Positions 54,374 to 64,000 of a DNA stretch of 64,000 nt are shown here, piece after piece. The notes beneath the pieces are model-generated. The model worked only from the letters and a program-made list of their open reading frames with translations. It had not been told where the DNA came from and searched no databases. The translations under genes were made by a program, and so were the position numbers. The DNA is from Echinicola sp. 20G (GTDB taxonomy: Bacteria; Bacteroidota; Bacteroidia; Cytophagales; Cyclobacteriaceae), in contig NZ_AP024154.1 of assembly GCF_015533855.1 (NCBI RefSeq), positions 3,974,501 to 4,038,500 of the forward strand, written 5' to 3'. Position 1 is the first letter of the stretch. The number at the start of each line of letters is the position of its first letter.

Positions 54374-55596
54374 TTGTTTGGGAGAAGAACTGTATTGAGG
54401 GTATCCATATTTGCAAAAGGAATGAAAAAACCATAATACTACATTACTGGTGAAAATTTTTTGGATTGGTTTTTCAATTTGGCCATATATCAAATTGAAA
54501 ATATCATGAATGATTTATAGACTACTTATGGTTTTGGAAGAGTCCTTGAAGATCAAGTAGGAGTTTAATTGTTTAGTTGATTTTTTAGCAACAGCAGCAG
54601 CAAAAAGCCGTTGCTGTTTCTGTTTCTAATAAGGAACTGTTTGACCAGGTATTTATACTTGATTTTTTCTATGCGAAGGAATGCGCTGTTAATATATACT
54701 GTTAGTCCTCAATTTTGTAAATACCAATATGAGTAAATAAAATTCAATAATAAAATTAACTTTTTCGATGATGAAAGTGGAATTGTTAATATTGTTCTCA
54801 GGCCAGGTCTTCAGCATGGGGCAGGACATCCAAAAAGGCCTAAGACTTGGTTATAGTGGTTTTGATACTGAAGAGGTATCAATGGCTATGCGGTATTTGA
54901 ATTGTGTGGACTTTGATAGGGAAGATTTAGGGAGCAATAAGGTGAAATTTCAAAAAAGAGATTTTTGGTTGATTTAAATTGTGTCAATGTACTTGGGCTG
55001 CGTTGAGCTATCAATTTGCATACTCAGGGTATTAGGACCAATCCAGTATGTGTTTCAAAAGCAGGATTTGAGTCGAATGGTCTTAGTGTAAAGTGGAAAC
55101 TATCTCTAGGTAGGAAATGTATAAGCAGGATCTATCTAATGAATTTATATAATGAAATGAATAAAAACTAAGCTTATTGTGTTATATGTTTACAAAAATA
55201 TTACATTTGATACAGTTTATATATAGTTTGTTTTGATAATGTGAAATGTGAGTAATCTGCCGAAATTCCACATTATGGTTTTTTACTGTTTTACATAATT
55301 CTTTCAGGAAAACATAATTAGTGAATAAAGTTTATAGATCTGGCTCTTAATGATTCATGTGAGTTAGATTGATTTTTTTGACTTTCTAAGAAAGGTAGCT
55401 TGGCTTTTCTCTTGAAAATTGTCCAGCTTTTAATGGCGCTTTATCAAAAAAAATGAAATAAGTCTAAGAGTGAGATTATGCTTACTTATTAGAATGAAAA
55501 TAATAATTAGGCTGAAGAATTTATGGTCCAAAGAGTATCACGAAAAGATTTGACATATAATTATTTGAACAATTTTTAACAAAAACCAACAAAAAG
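54374..55596. other. long intergenic region before the tail-collar gene
   Basis: About 1.2 kb, AT-rich. A loose AGCAAC/GTTGCT hairpin lies at about 54589-54615. A 69-codon frame at 54768-54977 starts with a signal-like leader and GLRLGYSGFDTEEVSM, which resembles the start of PorT-type outer-membrane barrels, but it ends too early; it may be a decayed gene. I see no other coding or repeat content. Confidence 0.45.
54768..54977 (+). pseudogene. possible remnant of a PorT-like outer-membrane protein
   Basis: A 69-residue frame with a leader ending FSMG-Q, then IQKGLRLGYSGFDTEEVSMA. Intact relatives are about 200 residues with several barrel strands. The remainder here is out of frame or lost. 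Confidence 0.3.
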
Positions 55597-56160
55597 ATGG
55601 AAGAACTAATAGGAGTAATCAAAATTTTTGCAGGGAATTTTGCCCCAAGAGGCTATATGTTGTGTGAAGGCCAATTATTGCCCATAGCTCAATATAGTGC
55701 CTTGTTTTCTATTTTAGGAACAACTTATGGAGGCGATGGTAGGACCACTTTTGCATTACCCGATTTAAGAGGAAGAGCGCCAATAGGAACAGGATATGGG
55801 CCAGGACTTTCCGATAGAAGGTTAGGCGCAAAAGGCGGGTCAGAGACCACTACATTGAATGTGACCAACATTCCTTCTCACAACCATAGCGTGATTTCCC
55901 ATGTAAAAGCCAGTAGTCAAAATGCAACTGAACAAGTGCCTGGTACCAATGGAGCAAACACCTTGGCTGCACCAATGGCAGGCGGAAGGGCTGCCCAAGG
56001 TTATAATAACCAGTCCCCTGATGTTGATTTAAATGTGTCTGGTGGTACTCCGCCATTGACAAGCAATACGGGAGGGAACATTCCCTTCAATAACATGCAG
56101 CCTTTTTTGGCCATTAATTACATCATATGTGTTCAAGGTATTTTTCCTTCTAGAAGCTAA
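55597..56160 (+). CDS. phage tail collar-domain protein (microcystin-dependent protein-like)
   Basis: A 187-residue protein that begins EELIGVIKIFAGNFAPRGYM, the collar-domain hallmark, followed by CEGQLLPIAQYSALFSILGT and a LPDLRGRAPIGTG motif; the end has the NNMQPFLAINYIICVQGIFP strand. No signal peptide is evident. In Bacteroidota such genes usually come as two or three tandem copies of related proteins near contractile or secreted systems; here there is one. It precedes a giant secreted repeat protein by 163 bp in the same direction. Confidence 0.9.
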   Translation: MEELIGVIKIFAGNFAPRGYMLCEGQLLPIAQYSALFSILGTTYGGDGRTTFALPDLRGRAPIGTGYGPGLSDRRLGAKGGSETTTLNVTNIPSHNHSVISHVKASSQNATEQVPGTNGANTLAAPMAGGRAAQGYNNQSPDVDLNVSGGTPPLTSNTGGNIPFNNMQPFLAINYIICVQGIFPSRS

Positions 56161-56190
56161 AAGGTAAAGGGAAGCAACTAGGTACTGACC

Positions 56191-56216
56191 AGGTAGGGGC
56201 ATTTACGCTCCTACCT
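56191..56216 (+). terminator. hairpin after the tail-collar gene
   Basis: A 10-bp stem with one G:U pair (AGGTAGGGGC at 56191-56200 with GCTCCTACCT at 56207-56216) and loop ATTTAC. No long T-run follows. Confidence 0.55.
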
Positions 56217-56322
56217 TCACCTGTTTGCTTTGGCCTCCTATGGCTACCTCCTCTAATCCAATTCCATCTAGAAAACTACTACTACCTCTCCACGCAATTA
56301 TTCAAACCGGGAAAAAGAACTT

Positions 56323-59300
56323 ATGAAAAATTATTACTCTACTATTTTGACCAAAGGCTTCCTCTTCTTGGTCGTCGGATTGCTCAATCTCTTCCATGTC
56401 TATGGACAGAGTTTTACGGAGACGTTTGATGATGATCCTGGATTTTCCTCATCTAGCAATGATTTTACCAATGATGGCATTAGATTTCAAATTAGTGGTA
56501 CTATGCCAAGTTACACTAATCAGACATCTAATAGTACGTTTTCTTTATCTGAGGGAGGAGGGAGCGATTATGCTCTTCAATTTGATGTCAATTCATCAAC
56601 TGGAATCAATGAAATTATCATAAGTCTAGTTTCAGGGGGTAATTTTAGCCTAAACTCTTTGTCCTTTGATATTTTAGCTGATGCAAACATCATTTTTTCT
56701 ACTGGCTCTGGAGGAAATGTGAGCTTCGTTTCAAATAATAGCTACGTTCTTAATCGAAACTATGACTTCTCATCTGAGACAGGCTTTGATAACATCTCAA
56801 GCTTTACTATTTCAGGAGGAAACATGGTTGTAGATTTAGATGATTTATCGTACACTATTAGTAGCTCGGGCAATGTTGATCCTACTATCACCGGCTTACC
56901 CACTGATATCACAGTTGGGGAAGATGCTGTATCTGATGTGTTTGATATTTCTGCGGCTACCATTAGTGATCCAGATGCGGGCAGTGGAGAACTCACGCTG
57001 ACGCTTGAGGCTACAGGAGGTATATTCGATATTGCCAATGATCCAGGGATTGTATGGACGGGAAATCTTACCCGTGTATTTACCGCAACTGGTAACCTGA
57101 CCAATCTTAATAATTACATCAATTCACCCACTAATATTTATTTCCGGCCTGATTCAGAACTCAATGGGAATAATGCCGCAAGCGTTAAAGTCTACATCAG
57201 CGATAATGGCAATACGGGCTCAGGTGGTGGAAGTAAACTATTAATGGGAACGGTAAATGTGGACATTACAGCGGTAAATGATCCGCCTAGTATTTCAATT
57301 CCTGCTTCTTTGACCGTGGATGAAGACGTCAGTACTGCATTGACAGGAATTAGTTTTTCGGATGTGGATGCAGGTTCCGGAAATGTCACAGCACAAATGA
57401 GTGTAGGGGCAGGAAGCCTTTTTGCCTTATCAGGGGGAGGTGTGACTACTTCAGGCAATGGATCTACTTCTATCTCACTGACAGGTACCATCGCTAATAT
57501 CAACGCTTATATAGCAGGATCCAATGTGAAATTTCAGAACCAGTTTGGGAATTTGGCCAATCAAACACTTTCGGTTGCCATCAATGATAATGGCAACACC
57601 GGAAGCGGAGGAAGCATGAGTGATACAGGATCTATGACGATTACTATTACGGCAGGAAACGCATCGCCTACCGCTGCCGGATTTGTCGCGACCAATGGCC
57701 CTTACGAGAACCTGACCTATACTTTTTCAACTTCGGATTTTGGGTATACAGATGGTGATGGAGATGCCTTGGACCATGTCTTAATAGAATCCATTCCAGC
57801 TGCTGGGACGCTTTATGTGGATGCGGATAATAATGATATCTATGATGGAGGAGAAGCAGTGAGCGTAAACGACCAAATCAGCAAGGCCAATTTGGATGTA
57901 GGTAATTTACAGTATATCCAAAATGGCAGTACCAATTCCTCTTTTCAGTTTGAGGTCAATGATGGAACAGAAAATAGTACAGGAAATTACGTGGCTACAC
58001 TGAATGTGAACCCTGTTCCTACTGTGACTTTAGCCATTACGCCTAGCACTAAAACTGAATCAAATACTACTCCAAGTGAAATAAAAGCAACCCTTTCCAA
58101 TACCTATGGAATTAATACAGCTGTTGGCTTGAGTTTTAGCGGTACAGCTACAGGTTCCGGTGTTGATTATTCCACTAGTGGCACATCAATTACCATTACA
58201 CCTGGAAATACCACAGGTACAATCAATGTGACCAATGTACCTGATGCACTGTACGAAGGCAATGAGACAGTAATCATTGACATTGCTTCGGTTAGTGGAG
58301 GAACTGAATCTGGAACCCAGCAGGTTACTTATACTATCGTAGATGATGATACTCCACCTAATGCTTCATTAGAAATTTTGAATATTTATAATCCTATTAC
58401 CGATGAAAGTGGTGGACAGGCTTATGTCCGAGGTAAAATAGATGTAGTGGCAGGAACTACTATTACTATTCCTTTGAATTTTTCAGGTACTGCTTCAGGG
58501 GGAGGTACGGATTATTCCATTACTGGGTCTACCATTACACTTTCTCCCGGAGAAATCAGGGATAGTATTCGGGTAACTTCAATATTCGATGGTGTTGAGG
58601 AAGGGGATGAAACCATCATCATAGATATGGAAACTCCTACCAATGCTGTTGAAGATGGGGCACAACAAGTTACATTGACCATTAAAGATGAGGATATCAC
58701 ACCGCCTAGCGGATATTCGGTAATCATCGATCAGAGTGGAATCAATAATGCTAATGAATCTGCCGTAAGTTTCACCTTTGCCGGTGCGGAAGTTGGTGCT
58801 ACCTATAATTATAACATCTCCAGTTCTGGGGGAGGTACAAATGTGACAGGTATGGGAACAATATCCACAGCTACTGACCAAATTACCGAAATTGACCTAA
58901 GTGGCCTTGGAGATGGAACCATTACTTTATCAGTTACTCTGACGGATACTTTTGGAAGTACGGGAACAACCGCTACGGACACGGAAACAAAGGATACTTC
59001 AGCCCCTTCAGGTTATACTGTTGGTATAGATCAAAGTGGGATTACTACTTCGAATCAGTCCACAGCCAGCTTCACCTTTGCAGGAGCTGAGGTCGGTTCG
59101 ACGTACAATTATACCTTATCAAGTTCAGGAGGGGGGACTAATGTGACGGGAACTGGTACCATTGCAACAGCAACGGATCAAATAAGCGGAATTGATTTGA
59201 TCGGCCTTGGAGATGGAACCATTACTTTATCGGTAATATTAACGGATACTTTTGGTAATGCAGGTAATGCTGCAACTGATACGGAGACAAAAGATACTAC

Positions 59301-62300
59301 TGCACCATCAGCTTATACCGTTAGTATAGATCAAAGCTCTATTAATAATGGAAATCAATCATCTGTCAGCTTTACCTTCGCTGGGGCTGAAGTAGGAACA
59401 ACCTATAATTATACTATTTCCAGTTCAGGAGGAGGGACCAATGTGAGCGGTTCCGGGACCATCGCAACAGCCACGGATCAAATAAGTGGAATTGATTTAA
59501 GTGGTCTTGGAGATGGAACCATTACTTTATCAGTAAACTTAACCGATATATTTAGCAACACCGGAAGTCCAGAATCGGATACCGAAACCAAAGATGCCAC
59601 GGCCCCATCTGGGTACAGTGTCCAGATTGACCAAAGCCCGATAAATTCTTCCAATCAAACAGTCACAAGCTTTACTTTTGGCGGAGCAGAAATTGGATCA
59701 ACCTATAATTATACTTTCTCCAGCTCTGGTAGTGGAACCAATGTGACAGGTTCAGGGAGTATCGTAACAGCCACGGATCAAATAAATGGAATTGATTTGA
59801 GTGGACTTGGTGACGGAACCATTACTTTATCGGTAATCCTGACCGATACCTTTGGTAATGCAGGAAGTGCGGTTACTGATACCGATACAAAAGATACTAG
59901 CGCACCATCTGGCTATAGTGTTCAGATTGATCAAAGCCCAATAAATTTTTCCAACCAATTGGCAACAAGTTTTACTTTTGCTGGAGCAGAAATGGGAGCA
60001 AGTTATGAATATACTCTATCCAGTTCTGGAGGTGGAACCAATGTGACAGGTTCAGGTAGCATTACTACAGCTACTGATCAAGTTACCGGGATAGATCTTA
60101 GCGATTTGGGTGATGGTACCATCACTCTTTCTGTTGCGCTTACAGATGCTGCTGGCAATACAGGTAGCGCGGCTACTGATACGGAGACAAAGGATACTAC
60201 TGCGCCATCCGGTTATTCAATAAACATTGACCTTCTTGGGGAAATCATGATCAATGTGATCAACGAAACCACTATAGAATTTTCTGGCTCAGGAATGGAA
60301 GTGGGGAGTACCTTGAATTATTCATTTACAAGCTCAGGAGGAGGTACAGCGGTTACAGGAACGGAAACAGTTACTTCAGCATCAGAAACTTTTGATAATG
60401 GGGGAGCAGGTTATGACCTGTCCGGATTGGTTGATGGAACCATAACCTTAACAGTATCCTTGACTGACCCAGCAGGTAACCAAGGTACAAATACCACTGA
60501 TACAGAAACCAAAGATGCAGGACCTCCTGCTGGTTATACCATTTCATGGGATGATAATCTAATCAATGCTACAGAGGCAAGCTCGACATCCTTCACTGTT
60601 TCCAATGCAGAAGTCGGTACATCGGCAAGTTACTCCATTTCAAGTAGTGGTGATGGCAATACGGCAACTGTTGCAGGTACTGCAAGTGTAAGCAATACAT
60701 CTCAAACTGTAACCATTGATGTGAGCGCATTGACCAATGGGACCTTAACAGTTCAGGTTACCTTGACAGATGGAGGTGGAAATTCGGGCAGTACGGAATC
60801 TGATAATTCAGCTATGCTGGATCAAATGGTACCTAGCGGGTATTCCGTAACTTTTGACCAGGACCCTATTGATGAATCAAATCAAGGCTCGGTAAGCTAT
60901 ACATTTGCAGGAGCGGAGATCGGAACCACCTATAATTATATCATTTCCAGTTCTGGTGGAGGAACCAATGTTACCGGTTCAGGGACTATTGCGACTGCCA
61001 CTGATCAGATTACAGTTATTGATTTAAGTGGTTTGGGAGATGGAACGATTACACTATCAGTGACCTTAACCGATGCTGCAGGAAATACGGGTTCGTCTAG
61101 TACCGATACCAGTACCAAGGACACCAATGAAGCCCCAACAGCCAGTGCGGTTTCTATAAATGGTACAATGACCGTTGGTGAGCAATTGAAAGGAACTTAT
61201 ACCTTTACGGATGCCAATAGTGATCCAGAAAGCGGTTCTACTTATCAATGGTACCGCTCAGATGATAATAGTGGCACTGGCAAAACAGCCATATCAGGGG
61301 CTAATGGCCAGCAATACACCTTGCAGGCTGCAGACCAAGGAAAGTATATCAGCTTTGAGGTGACCCCAAATGATGGAACTGATACAGGTACAGCAGTAGA
61401 AAGTGGTTTGGTAGGCCCAGTGAAGGTGGACCAGACCATTAGTTTCCCAAGTATACCAAACAAAACTTATGGAGATGTATCCTTCACTTTAGGTGATTCT
61501 CAGACGGATCAGGGCTTAACAGTGACCTATACAGCAGCTGATCCGACTGTGGTAAATATTACAGGTAACCAGGCAACAGTTCTAAAAGCCGGTAACACGC
61601 AAATCACGGCCATACAAACCGGTGATGGCGTGACCAATGCAGCTAGTCCTGTTGTACAGACCTTGACCATTAACAAGGCTGCCTTGACGGTAACTGCCAA
61701 TGATCAGAGCAAGATTTATGGGTCCATAGACCCAGCCTTGACGGTAGGCTACGCTGGGTTTGTAAATAGTGAAGATGAGACTGTCCTAGGCGGCACATTG
61801 TCATTGAACAGGGCTGCAGGAGAAGAAGTGGGCAATTATACAATTATTGCTTCCGGTTATAATTCATCTAACTATACGATCAGCTATATGGATGGCAGCT
61901 TTGCAATTACTCAAGCAGCCTTAACTGTTACTGCTGATGATCAATCCAAAGTCTACGGAGATACTGATCCAAGTTTAACAGTGAGTTATTCTGGCTTTGT
62001 GAATGGTGATGATGAGACGGCATTGGGCGGTACCTTAGATATAAGCCGTGCAGCCGGAGAGGACGTAGGCACTTATGCGATCACGGTATCCGGTTATACT
62101 TCAAGTAACTATACGATTAGCTATGTAGATGGCAGCTTTGAGATCACGCAGGCAGCCTTGACAGTAACCGCTGATGATCAATCCAAAGTCTACGGAGATA
62201 CTGACCCAAGTTTAACAGTGAGCTATACTGGCTTTGTGAATGGCGATGATGAGACAGCATTGGGCGGTACTTTAGATATAAGCCGTGCAGCCGGAGAGGA

Positions 62301-64000
62301 CGTAGGCACTTATGCAATTACCGCTTCGGGTTATACTTCAAGTAACTATGCGGTCAGTTATGTAGATGGCAGCTTTGAAATTAGCCAAGCAGTCTTGACA
62401 GTTACTGTTGATGATCAATCCAAAGTCTACGGAGATACTGACCCAAGTTTAACAGTGAGCTATACTGGCTTTGTGAATGGCGATGATGAGACAGCATTGG
62501 GCGGTACTTTAGATATAAGCCGTGCAGCCGGAGAGGACGTAGGCACTTATGCAATTACCGCTTCGGGTTATACTTCAAGTAACTATGCGGTCAGTTATGT
62601 AGATGGCAGCTTTGAAATTAGCCAAGCAGCCTTGACAGTTACTGTTGATGATCAATCCAAAGTCTACGGAGATACTGACCCAAGTTTAACAGTGAGCTAT
62701 TCTGGCTTTGTGAATGGCGATGATGAGACAGCATTGGGCGGAACTTTAAATATAAGCCGTGCAGCCGGAGAGGATGTGGGCACTTATGCAATTACCGCTT
62801 CGGGTTATACTTCAAGTAACTATACGATCAGTTATGTAGATGGCAGCTTTGAAATTACCCAAGCAGCCTTGACGGTCACTGCTGATGATCAATCCAAAGT
62901 CTACGGAGATACTGACCCAAGTTTAACAGTGAGCTATTCCGGCTTTGTGAATGGTGATGATACAACTGCCTTGGGCGGCACACTGGATGTTAGCAGAGCA
63001 GCCGGAGAGGACGTAGGCACATATGCGATCACGGCATCCGGTTATACTTCAAGTAACTATGCGGTCAGCTATACCGCAGGGAACTTCGAGATTACCAGGG
63101 CCACGCTGATGGTAACTGCCGATGATAAATCGAAAGTCTATGGATCAACCGATCCAAGTCTAACGGTCAACTATACAGGTTTTGGAAACGGTGATGATGA
63201 AACTGCCTTGGGCGGAACATTGGCTATAATCCGAGCAACAGGTGAAGATGTAGGCAACTATGCGATCACGGCGTCCGGCTATACCTCTGATAACTACTCG
63301 ATCAACTATACCGCAGGGGACTTCGAGATTACCAAAGCAACCTTGACGGTATTGGCGGATGATAAATCCAAGGTATATGGATCAGTTGATCCAAGTTTAA
63401 CGGTCAGCTACTCCGGTTTTGAAAACGGTGATGATGAAACTGCTTTGGGGGGAACACTGGCTATTAGCCGATCAACAGGTGAAGATGTAGGCAACTATGC
63501 GATCACGGCGTCCGGCTATACCTCGGATAACTATACGATCAGCTATACTACAGGCAACTTTGAGGTTACCAAAGCCACGCTTACGGTAACGGCAGATGAC
63601 AAGAATAAGGTCTATGGATCAGCTGATCCAAGTTTAACGGTCAGCTACTCCGGTTTTGTAAATGGTGATGATCAGATTGCTCTAGATGGAACCCTGGCTA
63701 TTGTAAGAACCACAGGTGAAGATGTGGGCAACTATGCGATCACGGCCTCTGGCTATACCTCTGATAACTACACGATCAGCTATACTACAGGGAACTTTGA
63801 GGTTACCAAAGCCACGCTTACGGTAACGGCAGATGACAAGAATAAGGTCTATGGATCAGTTGATCCAAGTTTAACAGTGAGTTACTCTGGTTTTGAAAAC
63901 GGTGATGATGAGGCTGCTCTAGGTGGAACATTGGCTATTGTAAGAACCACAGGTGAAGATGTAGGCAACTATGCTATTACTGCAACAGGCTACAGCTCTG
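56323..64000 (+). CDS. giant secreted multidomain repeat protein (Calx-beta, Ig-like, MBG domains), 3' end outside the window
   Basis: The frame is open from the ATG at 56323 to the right edge (over 2550 codons). Signal peptide MKNYYSTILTKGFLFLVVGL ending HVYG-Q; a beta-rich N-terminal part (30-185); cadherin- or HYR-like segments (about 190-560); two Calx-beta domains (about 565-795; GVDYSTSGTSITITPGNTTG and TIVDDDTPP); eight Ig-like units (797-1605); a PKD/Ig-like unit (STYQWYRSDDNSGTGKTAIS); a Big-type unit (YGDVSFTLGDSQTDQGLTVT); then MBG-type units (LTVTADDQSKVYGDTDPSLT) from residue 1787 onward. It is probably a surface adhesin or matrix protein, and a type IX secretion tail is expected past the edge. 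Confidence 0.88.
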   Translation, partial: MKNYYSTILTKGFLFLVVGLLNLFHVYGQSFTETFDDDPGFSSSSNDFTNDGIRFQISGTMPSYTNQTSNSTFSLSEGGGSDYALQFDVNSSTGINEIIISLVSGGNFSLNSLSFDILADANIIFSTGSGGNVSFVSNNSYVLNRNYDFSSETGFDNISSFTISGGNMVVDLDDLSYTISSSGNVDPTITGLPTDITVGEDAVSDVFDISAATISDPDAGSGELTLTLEATGGIFDIANDPGIVWTGNLTRVFTATGNLTNLNNYINSPTNIYFRPDSELNGNNAASVKVYISDNGNTGSGGGSKLLMGTVNVDITAVNDPPSISIPASLTVDEDVSTALTGISFSDVDAGSGNVTAQMSVGAGSLFALSGGGVTTSGNGSTSISLTGTIANINAYIAGSNVKFQNQFGNLANQTLSVAINDNGNTGSGGSMSDTGSMTITITAGNASPTAAGFVATNGPYENLTYTFSTSDFGYTDGDGDALDHVLIESIPAAGTLYVDADNNDIYDGGEAVSVNDQISKANLDVGNLQYIQNGSTNSSFQFEVNDGTENSTGNYVATLNVNPVPTVTLAITPSTKTESNTTPSEIKATLSNTYGINTAVGLSFSGTATGSGVDYSTSGTSITITPGNTTGTINVTNVPDALYEGNETVIIDIASVSGGTESGTQQVTYTIVDDDTPPNASLEILNIYNPITDESGGQAYVRGKIDVVAGTTITIPLNFSGTASGGGTDYSITGSTITLSPGEIRDSIRVTSIFDGVEEGDETIIIDMETPTNAVEDGAQQVTLTIKDEDITPPSGYSVIIDQSGINNANESAVSFTFAGAEVGATYNYNISSSGGGTNVTGMGTISTATDQITEIDLSGLGDGTITLSVTLTDTFGSTGTTATDTETKDTSAPSGYTVGIDQSGITTSNQSTASFTFAGAEVGSTYNYTLSSSGGGTNVTGTGTIATATDQISGIDLIGLGDGTITLSVILTDTFGNAGNAATDTETKDTTAPSAYTVSIDQSSINNGNQSSVSFTFAGAEVGTTYNYTISSSGGGTNVSGSGTIATATDQISGIDLSGLGDGTITLSVNLTDIFSNTGSPESDTETKDATAPSGYSVQIDQSPINSSNQTVTSFTFGGAEIGSTYNYTFSSSGSGTNVTGSGSIVTATDQINGIDLSGLGDGTITLSVILTDTFGNAGSAVTDTDTKDTSAPSGYSVQIDQSPINFSNQLATSFTFAGAEMGASYEYTLSSSGGGTNVTGSGSITTATDQVTGIDLSDLGDGTITLSVALTDAAGNTGSAATDTETKDTTAPSGYSINIDLLGEIMINVINETTIEFSGSGMEVGSTLNYSFTSSGGGTAVTGTETVTSASETFDNGGAGYDLSGLVDGTITLTVSLTDPAGNQGTNTTDTETKDAGPPAGYTISWDDNLINATEASSTSFTVSNAEVGTSASYSISSSGDGNTATVAGTASVSNTSQTVTIDVSALTNGTLTVQVTLTDGGGNSGSTESDNSAMLDQMVPSGYSVTFDQDPIDESNQGSVSYTFAGAEIGTTYNYIISSSGGGTNVTGSGTIATATDQITVIDLSGLGDGTITLSVTLTDAAGNTGSSSTDTSTKDTNEAPTASAVSINGTMTVGEQLKGTYTFTDANSDPESGSTYQWYRSDDNSGTGKTAISGANGQQYTLQAADQGKYISFEVTPNDGTDTGTAVESGLVGPVKVDQTISFPSIPNKTYGDVSFTLGDSQTDQGLTVTYTAADPTVVNITGNQATVLKAGNTQITAIQTGDGVTNAASPVVQTLTINKAALTVTANDQSKIYGSIDPALTVGYAGFVNSEDETVLGGTLSLNRAAGEEVGNYTIIASGYNSSNYTISYMDGSFAITQAALTVTADDQSKVYGDTDPSLTVSYSGFVNGDDETALGGTLDISRAAGEDVGTYAITVSGYTSSNYTISYVDGSFEITQAALTVTADDQSKVYGDTDPSLTVSYTGFVNGDDETALGGTLDISRAAGEDVGTYAITASGYTSSNYAVSYVDGSFEISQAVLTVTVDDQSKVYGDTDPSLTVSYTGFVNGDDETALGGTLDISRAAGEDVGTYAITASGYTSSNYAVSYVDGSFEISQAALTVTVDDQSKVYGDTDPSLTVSYSGFVNGDDETALGGTLNISRAAGEDVGTYAITASGYTSSNYTISYVDGSFEITQAALTVTADDQSKVYGDTDPSLTVSYSGFVNGDDTTALGGTLDVSRAAGEDVGTYAITASGYTSSNYAVSYTAGNFEITRATLMVTADDKSKVYGSTDPSLTVNYTGFGNGDDETALGGTLAIIRATGEDVGNYAITASGYTSDNYSINYTAGDFEITKATLTVLADDKSKVYGSVDPSLTVSYSGFENGDDETALGGTLAISRSTGEDVGNYAITASGYTSDNYTISYTTGNFEVTKATLTVTADDKNKVYGSADPSLTVSYSGFVNGDDQIALDGTLAIVRTTGEDVGNYAITASGYTSDNYTISYTTGNFEVTKATLTVTADDKNKVYGSVDPSLTVSYSGFENGDDEAALGGTLAIVRTTGEDVGNYAITATGYSS
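58711..61137 (+). repeat. eight Ig-like coding repeats, six with a 300-bp period
   Basis: Units start at 58711, 59011, 59311, 59611, 59911, 60211, 60532 and 60838. The first six starts are spaced exactly 300 bp; then 321 and 306. Each unit includes TYNYTISSSGGGTNVTGSGT and DLSGLGDGTITLSV. Units 6 and 7 are the most diverged. Confidence 0.85.
61681..64000 (+). repeat. ten or more MBG-type coding repeats with a 237-bp period
   Basis: Units start at 61681, 61918, 62155, 62392, 62629, 62866, 63100, 63337, 63574 and 63811. All steps are 237 bp except one of 234. Units at 62155 and 62392 differ at about four of 237 bases, so they were copied recently. The array continues past the edge. Confidence 0.9.

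Noticed and set aside
61681..64000. CRISPR-like array
   Set aside because: The regular units are 237 bp, lie in one open frame and translate to MBG domains; there are no short repeats with unique spacers.

Overview
The window looks like a chromosomal segment of a Bacteroidota bacterium, most likely order Cytophagales and close to Cyclobacteriaceae (Echinicola, Cyclobacterium or Algoriphagus-like). The signs are a SusC/SusD pair with an ECF sigma factor and FecR anti-sigma factor, AT-rich DNA with few Shine-Dalgarno sites, promoter-like TAnnTTTG boxes, secreted proteins whose signal peptides end before Gln, and the CCTGCCTGCCGGCAGGCAGG palindrome that recurs in this phylum. The genus is an inference. 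I see no rRNA, tRNA, CRISPR array or intact insertion sequence.

Layout. 1-9.7 kb: the start of a 2Fe-2S oxidoreductase subunit, a transposase-like remnant, a secreted GH84 hexosaminidase, a PAS histidine kinase with its response regulator, a siderophore-interacting reductase, a Rnk/GreA-like factor and a zeta-toxin pair. 9.7-22.3 kb is an accessory region. It holds dispersed repeats, a lipoprotein next to an immunity-like protein, and a very unusual regulator (AraC DNA-binding domain, class III cyclase, membrane segment, TolB-like domain and TPRs). Divergent from the regulator runs a cluster of ankyrin lipoprotein, acyltransferase, outer-membrane protein and two tandem serine hydrolases. Then comes a repeat-bounded island whose only gene encodes two beta/gamma-crystallin units fused to an aerolysin/ETX-MTX2-like pore-forming domain. 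22.3-41.4 kb: repeated pairs of a small regulator (AraC, Crp/Fnr, HxlR) and a redox or hydrolytic enzyme, with several decayed enzyme genes between them, plus a cation/proton antiporter, a GNAT acetyltransferase and an orphan dihydroxy-acid dehydratase. 41.9-44.7 kb: a NEW3-domain protein with an ABC ATPase and permease. 45.2-54.4 kb: sigma/FecR/SusC/SusD followed by two secreted phosphoesterase-type enzymes. 55.6-64 kb: a tail-collar protein and then a giant secreted repeat protein that runs off the right edge.

How the genes may work together. The sigma/FecR/SusCD/PHP/EEP set reads as an uptake system for a phosphodiester-containing substrate. The regulator-reductase pairs suggest responses to quinones, enones or other electrophiles. 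The cyclase-type regulator probably controls the divergent envelope-modification cluster. The best candidates for something undescribed are the crystallin-aerolysin island (19.1-22.2 kb) and the AraC-cyclase-TPR regulator with its neighbours (11.4-19.0 kb). Functions are inferred from recognisable motifs only; no database search was run.
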